This document shows positions 42,522 to 53,104 of a stretch of 64,000 bases of DNA, one piece after another (the first letter of the stretch is position 1; each line of letters begins with the position of its first letter). This stretch comes from Anthostomella pinea. Its lineage: Eukaryota > Ascomycota > Sordariomycetes > Xylariales > Xylariaceae. The stretch lies in the NCBI GenBank assembly GCA_963556695.1, contig CAUWAG010000004.1, positions 4,030,001 to 4,094,000 on the forward strand, read 5' to 3'. The notes beneath the pieces were generated by a model. The model was given only the letters and a program-made list of their open reading frames with translations, was not told the DNA's origin and ran no database searches. The position numbers were made by a program, and so were the translations under genes.

Positions 42522-44506
42522 ATGTCCGCTGCGGCCAAAAAGCCCGTTCCCTCGGCCTCAGCACGAGCGTCCCCGACAGACAGTACCAACACCGCCTCCC
42601 CGTCGAGACCTCCGAACCGGACATCCACGCCGACGTCGACCGCTAATGGGACCACCAACGGAACTCCCGCGAGGACGCGGTCTATCCGAGCCGGTACACC
42701 CGTGTCGGCGCGAGCCGCTGCCTCCCACAGGGCGTCCTCGTCCCTGAGCATTTCCCAGCACGCCGATGCCGACGCACGCGCCGAAGCTGTTGCACTGATT
42801 GACGACCTGAAAGAACGGCTACAAAAGGCGGATACCACGTCAGAGCAATACAGAAAACAGGCGGATGTCTTACAATCGAGGCTAGACGAGGCGCTGAAAG
42901 AACAAGCGAAAATGGAAGAAAGAGTACATGAAAGCGAAGAGCAGATTGAGACACTCCGGAATGAGAAGAGGGAGGCCGCGAGGCAAATGCGCGAGATGGA
43001 GGCCATCTACGAGGCCGAGAGGAGCTCGATGATGAAGGAGAAGGAAGATATGTCCAATCGAGAGGAGGAAATGCAGGCTGTCATTAACCGTCTTAAGGAC
43101 AGTTTGAATCAGCGCAACGCAGAGGACGAATACCGGCCGACAAGGCAATGTGCGTTTCCAGCGCCTATCAAGTCCTCTTTGAAATATACTGACTCTTTGT
43201 TTCAATAGCGAACAACTCGTCTCCAAACGTCGACAGTGGCAACTTCGCCCCGCCGTCTTCGGTACAACGAAGCGACTCCAGAAACAACTCGAAATTGTTG
43301 CTTGGCAAGGACAAGCTCATCGAGTCCCTGCGTCTTGAGCTGGCTGAGGCGCAAATCAAGCTTGTCGAGTCCGAGAACCAAGGCGGAGGACGCCTACACG
43401 AAGTTGAACGTCTCCTCATGGAAGCCCGCATGGCTAACGCACGGTTGATGGAAGATAACGAATCGTATCAACTGCTCCTTCAGGAGAAGACGCTTCATGG
43501 GGACTTTGGCAAGGGCGACTTCAGTTACATGGGCGCTTCCGCAAACGAGGATGCTCTCAACGCACTAGAAGGCCGGGACAAGACCCGGGACAGCACCGGT
43601 GGCGACCCACCCACCCCTGGAGCGAGCTTGGCCGACGAGTTGGGCGCTGTCGGTGGCGACGACTCTACCGAGTCTGGGGACGACCTGACGCGCCGCTTGG
43701 AGGGCGAAGTCCGGGCTATGAAGGACCAGAACAAGGCGTTGACCCTATACATCAACAAGATCATCGAACGCCTCCTACAGCACCAAGACTTCGAGCACAT
43801 ACTCGACCAATCCGCCGACTTCAAGCCCAGTGCCAACCTGCAGAAGGATCTGCCGCCGCCGCCGTCAGACGCGCCAAATGTCGGGGCCTCGCTACTCCAG
43901 CGCGCCAAGTCGATCGCCATCGGCAACAACGGCGGCGCCCGGCCCAAGCAGCGACCCCTGACGATGATGCCGCCGCCGCTGGAGTCGCAGCCCTCGGCGC
44001 ACAGCAACCCGGAGACGGCGCCGAGCATCCCAATCGGGCACGGACGGTCGCAGAGCGCGAGGCGCGGCGCTCGACCCTTGAGCGAGCAGTACACAAACGG
44101 CAGCGCGGCCGGCATCGTCAACGCCATGTACAAGGGGCCCGACGGCCCTCTCTCGCCCGCGCTCAGCAACCCGCGCAACTCGCAAGGCTTCTTCCGCACG
44201 CCGTCGGGCGCTGGCGCCCCTAGCGCGGGCAACTTCCCGGGCATGCGCAGCGAGACCAGCAGCGTGAGCGGCGACTCGGCGTCAGTGGGCGACGGCACAT
44301 CGACCAGCCAGAGCCCGCCCCGCGCTGGCAGCGGCCACGGCGGCGAGAAGAGCACCAAGTTCGAGGGTAACAAGCCACGTCCGCTACGCCTCGTGCAGGA
44401 GAACAGCGACAAGACCGAGAACAAGCGCGCCAGCTGGATCGGCTGGGCGTCGCAGGCGTGGACCAAGAAGGAGGACGGGAGCGCGAACGAACCCATCCGG
44501 GAATAG
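42522..44506 (+). CDS. Coiled-coil protein, function unknown
   Basis: Exons 42522-43149 and 43209-44506 (GTGCGT donor, ACTGACT branch, ATAG acceptor; phases agree), 641 aa. The N-terminal 80 residues are Ser/Thr/Pro/Ala-rich. Residues of about 85-205 form a long charged coiled coil (IDDLKERLQKADTTSEQYRK onward). A second coiled segment (about 235-290) includes LLLGKDKLIESLRLELAEAQ and MEARMANARLMEDNESYQ, which look conserved among filamentous fungi. A third (near 375-415, VRAMKDQNKALTLYINKIIE) precedes a Pro/Ser/Gly-rich tail. The end has RASWIGWASQAWTKKE. A cytoskeletal or scaffold role is possible. I do not recognise a named orthologue. Confidence 0.78.
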
Positions 44507-45204
44507 TCGGAGGTTGTGACCCGACAGCTAAAGGGAAGAGTGTGGTGGATGAGTCTGGAAGAGGCATGGCTTGCGATGATGACTGGCTGACTGGACATGA
44601 ATATCGACTTGGATCCCATATCACGTAAAGGAGCATATCTTGGGCGGCGATGGGGAAATGCAATAGGATACCAAACCACATCTTTGTAAAATTGGGCATA
44701 GAAAGATCGGGTACATGGCGGCGTGTGGATGTTTTGAATCATCTTTGTTGGCTGTACTCTTGGACCGAGGCGTTGCGTGTCCACGTCGCTTCCACCAGAT
44801 CGTGCCAGGTTATAGGGGGCCCTTCAGGCGGAATGCAACAAACTATCTTGAGACGAATGCTGGGACGTTGAATATGACGAAATGGAAAGACGTCTCTTGT
44901 TGGGTCTCTGGGATGAATACCCTGGTTGGGCTCGGCTGTTGTGGATTTATCTGCTTCTTGGGCTGGACTGGCGCTGGATATATATGTAGACTGCTCTTGG
45001 GTGTTGGTTTCGAGATGCGTACTTATATATAACTTCTTTAAATATGTACACACATACATACGTACACTCACTCATATCTGCTGGAGCGTCTGTCAAGTAT
45101 ATGTCCTGTACACGTAAATGAATCTTATCTCGGTAACCTAACCTTGCTATGGTGATACACTCAGCCCTCAAAATTCTGGGTACCTACACGTACCATTTTG
45201 GGAG
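44507..45204. other. Intergenic, 3' flank of the coiled-coil gene
   Basis: Short TA/CA-rich runs near 44980-45070. No gene was seen. Confidence 0.45.
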
Positions 45205-45378
45205 GAATCTAGATCACACGTGAAAATTTGGAAATACTGAATAAAGTATAAAGGAATAAGCAGCTCTGGTTTGATACGCCGCGAGTACTTATTCCAGTAT
45301 GCTTATTCCAATTCGATAAATATACCATTGTTTTGCTGGACGGTTGGTGTACGGAGACTTATGAAGGTTCAGTGTACT
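45205..45378 (-). repeat. Diverged dispersed repeat, copy B
   Basis: Its reverse complement matches copy A at 29468-29567 plus 29886-29945, without the 316-base insertion. Inside are two GGAATAAG/CTTATTCC inverted pairs (45253-45296 region). It lies past the 3' end of the second NLR remnant, in the same relative orientation as copy A past the first. Confidence 0.6.
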
Positions 45379-45804
45379 TGTTGTTCTGACCCCGTGCTAT
45401 TATTTCACGACCTTACACTCCCTTCGCGCATCCTGTGCTCGCAGCAGTACCCGCTATACCCGGAGACTTGTGGGCCTTGGTGCTTCATATACATGAGGCT
45501 TTCCATGACTTCCCGCCGGGCCACGCAAGAGTCAACCTCTCGCATAACCTGTCCGGGCGCTATAAAGGGCCGAAACTGCGGTCGCAAACTCTCCCAGCCG
45601 CCCGAGATCTACAGTCTCGCCTCGAGCCAGCTTCTTCAGCCCTTTCTTTACAGCCCTGGACCTGGGACTCACATACATACTGAAAGTACTTAGGTGATAG
45701 ATATTCATATTGTCGTAGTCAAGAAGTTCCGTGTAGCGATTGATAATTTTGCGCGCGATATTGGTGTCCAGTCTGCTGGCGGAAGCTAAGAGCCGGGTTG
45801 TTTC

Positions 45805-48662
45805 CTACGAAGGCTGCAGGTGATTGTTTCTTTTCATCATTAGTTGGGCCACCCATTCGATCAAAGGGGATGTCTTCGCTTCGGATGCCAGGTCTCCTGT
45901 GGGGCCTATCAGCCTGTCCATCAGCACGGGGAAATCGACATCTGCCCCCTTGTCCAGCAGGCATTGGATCATGGGCCCGTAGTCCTGGTTGTTCTGTCCC
46001 GGCGTTCTCTTGAGGTCGAACATCACGACGTCCATGAGAAGAGGCCAAGGCCTGTAGTCAATTGCACGGTCTTTTCCCTTAAAGCCGGCTGGTGCTTGTA
46101 CTAGGCAAGTTGGATCTGCCTTGGCTTGAACGTATTCGACGACGTTATAGCAGGTGGCGAGTGACAGAAAGGTACCCCCGTAAGCCTTCGCCTGTACGGA
46201 ATATCCGTGCGAGGGCCACGTGGCATCCCAGTGCGAGTCATAGGGCCTATCTCGCTTCATGGTCGCTGAACCGAACCCGTCCAGCCCGTCAAGTAAGGGA
46301 GACCATAATCGGTATGTTGGTAGGCAGGACATGGCGAGCCCATTCTAGACATTCGGAGCAGCAACGGCCCCAGTCGCCCCTGTATCCTTTGATATAGGCA
46401 AGCCGACCAGCCAATAGCTTCAGATAGGGGTCAAACCCGGACACAGTCGCGGAGCGCAGGAGCGTCCGGGTATCTTCTCTCTGGATGTAATCCTTGACGG
46501 TTCGATGCAGATACTGCACTGTGCAGCTTTCGATTTGGTCTTCGGTATATGCAGTGCCTGATCGAACCGGATGTTGGCCTGGACTTCTAGTAAGCCCCTA
46601 GTCCGGCTGTTAATGCGACGTCGCATGGTATCCATGCGATATTTTATCTCGCTGTCTTCTATGTGACGGAGTGACCGTTGCAAAGCAAACGAAGGGGCGT
46701 CTTCGTCAACAAACGATACCAGAAGCAGGTTGATCGGCTCTGGGCTCGAATCCACGAGGCGGAAGAGTTGCGCGGCGTGACCCAGGTAGGACGGATCAAG
46801 GCTTGTGAGTATTTTCTCGTATAGAAGAGAGAGGTCCGGTGGTAGTAAATCCAGCCGCGCCTTGAGGTCTGAAATTTTATCACCGGACTCCATACCCGCG
46901 ATCAGAGACGTGACGACAATGTGCACCCACAGGAATACGCCAGCAGCCTTTTCCACGATTGACTCGATGAGCTGATCTGCAAAGTCCTGCTCTGCCATGC
47001 GGAGCTCGACAAAGGCCGGCTCTGCATAGAACTTGGAGGTAACGAAGTCTTTCATGTCGTTGTGAGTCAAGGGCTCCATCGTCAGAGAAGGCTCCTGTCG
47101 AAACGCCTTTTGGAATTCGAGCCAAGGTCGACTTGCAGCCCACAGCTTCACGTCCGGACTTCGTAGGATATCTCTACAGAGAGATATGATCTGTTCAGGG
47201 TGCCCCTCGAACTCGTCAAGCCCGTCGATGAACACGGCTAGCCTTACCCCAATGGAACTAAGATGCTCGATGGCACAACTCAGTGCGCGGTTCAATTCGC
47301 CGTCTTTCAAAGAGCGTGGATCGAGGCCAAACAGACATAAAGTTTCCCATCGATCGGCTGGGCATATGTACGGTGCGAGTTCTGGCACTGGTCAAGGACC
47401 TGGTGCAGTAGGGTTGTCCGTAGTCCCGTCAGAGACGCCTGTATTTCAGCACCGGAATTCCAAAAGTGGAAAGAGATAATGACCAGTCTCTTATCACCAC
47501 TCCACTTCGTCAAGAAGCCAGAGCATTGCGAGAAGCCCTGCGTACTGTTCTCCGACTCGCCAGGATGAGAAAGCCACTTCATCAATGTGGACTTGCCCGA
47601 TCCCGCCTTTCCTGTTTTCCAGTACACTACACGATGTGGTGTCAGTCAGTGGTTCTGCGGCAACTGGCGTATGCCGATCTTCGTGACTGGATTGGTTCCA
47701 GCAGACGAAAGATGAAGGGCAAAATGCTGGAACTCGCTCACTTTTGTTGTCTGATTGGAGCCAATCTGTAAAGCTATTCCACCTATGGTCGGGTCTGCCC
47801 CGAAATAGCCACTGAAATGTCGCTTGATGAGGTTCTGGTATTCATTGTTTCCTGTCATCCATTGATTTGTAAAACAGGCTTCTCAGCAAAATCCTGCTAG
47901 AGTGCATCTTTGTCTCTTCACGGACATGCTCTGCGTTGAACCTGGTCGTGTAAGGCTTGTTTGAGCCTTGACGTATTGTGTGGATGATACTGTCCCGCAA
48001 GGCGCGGCTCTCAACTTCTTTCGATGTCTTATCGAGTGGTGATATGACATATCCTATCACTGACGTCCCAATTCTTCCAGGACGGGTTGTCTCGTCGGCC
48101 TCCCTATGCGTGCCACTGTTCGTCTGGGCCTTGATGATTTGGAGCTGCTCGATGATCGAATCCTGCTGCTCCCGGGTTTGACTCGATACCTCTCTTATTT
48201 CAACAAGCAGTTAGCGTTCAAGATCTGCTATGGTCTTTGGTGGAATATAGCTTATCTCAGGGAGATCAGCAGGCTCACGGTCAATTGTGACCTGAACTCG
48301 GCTACGCGTCTCTCGATGGCGCGGATCTCGTCCTCGTTCCACTTCCACTTGAAAGCCAAGCGAGCCGCACCAGTGGTGCGAGATGAATCAATGCCGGCCA
48401 ACTTGTTCAACTTGAGAAGAAGCTCCTCAATGAGCCCCTTGCAGCCCTCTGCTAGGCGCTTGATTCCTTCGTCGGTTCTGGCCTCGGATTCTAAAACCCT
48501 CGCAAGCTCGCCGTGGATGGTTTCCATTTGGTTGATATCTTGAATGGGTGTGTCTTACTGGCCACGGCGAAGCTTGACAGCAGTCGATGCGACTTTGGCG
48601 CCAAAGTCGATGACTTGCAGACATGACGAAGCCAGACTCAGTGTCGCAATTGCCTCGGCCAT
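45805..48662 (-). pseudogene. Second NACHT-type STAND/NLR gene, broken by stops and frameshifts
   Basis: The reading starts at ATG 48662 (MAEAIATLSLASSCLQVIDFG, a fungal STAND N-terminal helix). Exon 1 runs to 48279, exon 2 from 48193 to 47742, exon 3 from 47626 (canonical GTGAGC donors; CTAAC branch in intron 1). Walker A YWKTGKAGSGKSTLMKWL (near 47570-47625) and Walker B VFIDGLDEFEG (near 47205-47240) are present, then an AAGVFLWV segment, YLHRTVKDYIQ and CLLDKGADVDFP. Lesions: TAA 48555-48557, TGA 47842-47844, a missing base near 47390, a missing base near 46575 and an extra base near 46325. The C-terminal frame ends at 45805. It is a relic of an NLR related in layout to the one at 25845. 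Confidence 0.8.
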
Positions 48663-51600
48663 CGCAGCGCCGAACCAAATTGAACTGCGACCACGATGAA
48701 TCAATAGTGCTATCCCGCCTTAATGACGCGTCCCAGCCAGAAGATGTGGTTCCCTGATACTGTGAGGAAGGAGGAAGTAGACGTGAAAGATGGCATGAGG
48801 AGCTGGCCAGCCGTAAACCCTACTTTGGAAGTCGTATCGCGAGATCAGCCCCGCGCAGCCCCAAGGCAGACCGGGTGTGGCTCATCCAGCACTGTAAAAC
48901 ACAGCCCAAGGCGATTTTCCGTCCACACGCAGTGTCCGTGGCCGAGTTGCTGATGCAGTGCTTGCACATCATCAAGAATGCCATGAGACGGACTCCTCCT
49001 ACTCTAGAGTCATTAAGCTGAGCCCCCATTCACCCTTCGATGTAGCCAGCTTTCGGGTTCAAGGCAGCATCTCTGCGAGACCACTTCCGTTCCCGTTTCG
49101 ATACATTGTAACACCCAAAAAGTCAGAAGACTACCGTCCAAGTGCCGCGACGCAGATTTCAGCCCTTGTAGGTGTCCATCCCTTCACCCGATTGCCCAGG
49201 TACATACGGAGTAGGTAGGTAGGTGAAGTTGGATGTCAACCTCCGTAAGCTACTCACCACTCCCGCTGCTTTCCAGAAGGTACGCATATACAGATCAGCT
49301 AGTTTCACTGGCATGCCGAGGCCAAGCGAGGAAGCGAGTAACGAGAACACCTGCGTATCGCAGAGCCGCACTATGTATCGACGAGAAGTTTGCCACACGA
49401 TGACACCCCGTGGTGGCACATCTCACACCGAGTCAGCGGTAGCATCAGATGGAGAAGATGTGTCCGTGGCATGTGAGCAATGACAATCGATCCAGGTTGT
49501 GTCACCACTCTAGGCTGCCTTCTGAGAATCAGGTAAATGGGAGACAGGCGCTGACCGGTGGAAGCAAGAGGGTGGGATTGCAGCATGCGTGCCTGTTCCA
49601 GTGAGAAGGGAGACCCCACACACGCGCGCCGCGCTCACCCATCAGGCATTGGGCATTGGGCAAACAGCCGAGCCTATGGAAACGGCCGGTTCCTGCGCAG
49701 ATGACCACTCAATCTGCCAACGAACTTCCCAAGTGATCGATGACATGGCAGCTTGGCAAGATAAGAAATGGCTGATGCCAAAGGTTGGGCCCATCCGTCT
49801 GGACGGGCCGCAGATTATGTGAGACGCATCGTGGCTGAACAGGGACGCTAGCTTGGCGTATTGTGATTTTCACGAAGCAACCTTTGTTGTAATATCCCGC
49901 TTGCTTCGTCGAGTGTCATACTGACTGATGAGCCATTATTCACTCAGGTGAAACCGATCATGGAAGACAGCTCAAAGTTCTGCGCGATATTCGCTACCTT
50001 GGATTTGTCAGCGTAAGCCCCGTGATGTGCGAAGTCAAAAGTCGTGAGTCCTTCATGGCCTGAATCCTCCCGAGAGTGCCTCGGTTCATGAGTATTCATA
50101 AGCACACAACGAAGCCTCGGCGCCCTGGGGACACGGACTTGTGTCCAAAATCGTCCCCTGATGATACTGTTCGTTCGAGAAGATTCAAGGTTCAAGTCCG
50201 TTTAATAATAAGGGGGACCGAAGACAGGTGTCCACGTGCGTGGCATGTCGGCCACATGTCGATCTCTGACAGGTCGGAGATCTGCCGGGTCCTGCGATTG
50301 ATGGATATTGACATATTGTAATGGGCTGATGCAAGGCTGAGCAGCCCGACAAGGCCTCGCCTCTTGTTCCCAATTCGGGCTGACGAGGGATGGCTGCCGG
50401 AATGCTTATGGAGACGGACGACCTGGCTGTCATGACATATGTCCATGTTTGCCGAGTATATTGAGGTCAGGCAAGGAGATGTGAGCGTCCATCCCATCCC
50501 AACTCATCCCAACTCATTCCGTCTCGCCCGCCCCCATGGGACCGTCGGGTCTGCCCGCTTATTACACACATGCTTGGTGTGCCAATGGGAATAGGGGCAG
50601 GTTGACAGACCGACTTTACATTGTTCAAATGCATGCATCATCTTTCGCGGATCAAATCAGATAGAGGCTGATAAGGACAACAAGTCGCTTGACAGGAGGC
50701 AGGTCATCGCGATGACTGGCGGTAAGGTAGTGCAGGTGATGGAACATTCGGAAACAAAGACGGCGCTCGGGGATCCAGGGAAGTGGGTACATGTTAAGGC
50801 AATCAACCAGGCCTGGGAAAACGTTGTGGAGCAAAATGTCCGCGCCAGCAACTTGCGGTCAAGCAGAGGGTACCTGACTAGTACCTCTGGGAGTAGCCGG
50901 GTGGATATCAAAACGCCCGTAGTTTGAGTATCTGCCAATGAATTCCAAGTATCCGCGACTGTCGCCCCCATCTCAGGAGGTACCGGTCGGCTCATCATCA
51001 CTTTCAAATGATGGCAGACAACATTGAAGTACCTCCAGCAAACGGATCATTTACGGTTGGCTGTGTGTGACCACTGTGATGGAGCTTCACCGTTAATTCT
51101 CAGTTCCTTCTGATTTCAAAGTTCGACGGTCCCGCAACCCGTACCTCACCGGTTGATTGACTCACTGACCACCTCCTTGGAAGACACCCGACATCTTGAG
51201 ATCAATCTTATTCTGAACTTGCAGTGCGCAGGGGATATCAGGATACAGTCGCCAGTTCTCTTGCAAGTTGGAACGAGCAATGTTGAGGCTACATCACCCT
51301 CGCCCCTCGCCCCTCGGCGTTCGCGATGCCTGCGCCTGGTCTATTGTCAGCCTGCCGTCTGCAGTCGGGTATTGCCAGGACCCATGACGATGGACCCGGA
51401 ATTGCTGGCACTTTCCATTGTGCGGAGACGCAGGTGGATCGTAAGGCGTAAAGTCCACTCTCTCTGGCTCTGGGCGCGTTCTAGTCCCTTTAGCTTCAGG
51501 GACAGTCCTTGGGGCCCGGAGACTTGGGGCAACCGGTCAAGTTTTCACGATCGATGCTAATAACGAATAACGAATAACGAATATCGATGAAATCATCGAG

Positions 51601-53104
51601 CCCGCGTGGAAGGCTGAAGGGCTTCGAAAGACTGTGTTCAGATTTTGAGCTAAATTGGATCTGTTAAACTTCTCATAGAGCCCCGGCTACTCACAGGCAT
51701 GATATGCGTATGTGTATATCTTGTGTGAATGATGATCAAATTGGTAGCAATTATCACCTGCCTGCGGTACATTACAGGAGCGTCCGCAAACGTGAAGGGG
51801 TTCAAAATGGTCCACTCCCGTCGAGCCCCCGGCACCTCTCAGCCACTCCTCTGTCACCCACACGTCAAACCTGAACGGACAGATGGGCAAGACATCCTTG
51901 ACAGCACTCATACCTACACACGGAAATGACGGAGTCGAGCGTGGTCATTCTTCTGCAACGTCACGAGGCAGGGTGGTGGTAATAGAATAATTATCATATG
52001 GAACAGGTTAGCGACATCAAGGCTTGAAAGGGTAACTGCTGCTTATTATTCCGCTGCAAATCATTTGATCAGCCTGATGAAAGGTACATTGATCTGTAAA
52101 AGTTACGGGGTACCTACTGTAAAAGTTACGGAGTACCTACCGTAACGGTCCATGTCCGCAGAGTGCAGGTGGCTGAAGAGCCGACAAAGCCCGCCAATGA
52201 TGTCCGTCCAGTATCCATCACCCATCCCGCTCTGCCACACTTCTCAACGTCTGCCCATCGCGCATCAAGCTGTGTCTGCACTTGGTGCCTCTGCCGTTCT
52301 TGAGAAATACGTACAAGTTATTACAACACCCATCGACCCCATTTGTACATTCGTAGGCCCCAAAAAGGCATCTTGGTAGCCTGCCTGTCCCCTGTCGACA
52401 TGACCTAGTTTTAGCCATTCCTCCCACCCCGTATTCATCCCAGGCCCAGGGCAACCGACTTTCCGGGTTGGACGGTGGACTTTCGGCTGGCCCTTCCTCT
52501 TGCTCAGTGCTCACCACCGGCCTCACCTTGTTAGTACATGTATTTTACACAGTATAGCCCATAATCAGTACTGAGCTGCATGTGGTCATCGGTATTCGTT
52601 CCAACTTCCCCAGCCCCAGCCCAGGCGACCGGCTCTCCAAAACACCATCTCCCCAAACTCCAAACTGGAACTCTCCACATTATTGTACGCCACGAGTCCA
52701 CGACTTTCAATTCCATCTTCGCGCCCAATCAGCCAGTCCCGCGTCTGCGCACTTCTACTGCATCTCAACCAACCCTTAGTCAGAGAGCAACAGGCCGCAT
52801 CCGAAGTGGACAGTGGACGAGAGGCAGGAACCTCCGTGGCTATTGGTGGCCCACGCTGCTCGACAACTCACCAAGCCGTCCTTACCCAGTCCATGGTCGA
52901 GTCGCATGCAAGCCTCACTGCAGCATCACGATGAACATTATCTGCGAGAACACGGCTGTCAATCTACCGAACTAAACCCAATCCTGGAATTTGTGGCATG
53001 AGCTTCAGGGACGTGGTTCCATTCCTTGCGCCAATCGCCTTCACTACCCCCAGCAGCATCACCAGCACCGGCAGCCAACGAAACACCGCTACAGCTCAGG
53101 CACT
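48663..53104. other. Gene-poor region of about 4.4 kb
   Basis: No frame here has domains, splice structure or a plausible start-to-stop protein. It holds a 7-base tandem AATAACG run (about 51559-51587), a 23-base tandem duplication (52095-52140), AGGT and CCTA short runs, and the VAC7 promoter at the right. Base composition does not look strongly AT-rich by eye, so heavy RIP is not evident. Confidence 0.5.
52095..52140. repeat. Two-copy 23-bp tandem repeat
   Basis: Units 52095-52117 and 52118-52140, TGTAAAAGTTACGG(G/A)GTACC..., differ at one base. They lie in non-coding sequence about 1 kb before the VAC7 start. Confidence 0.9.

Noticed and set aside
43525..44784. 419-codon minus-strand frame opposite the coiled-coil gene
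   Set aside because: Shadow of a GC-rich exon; Cys/Arg/Ser-rich with no domain, while the plus strand has coiled coils and a clean intron.
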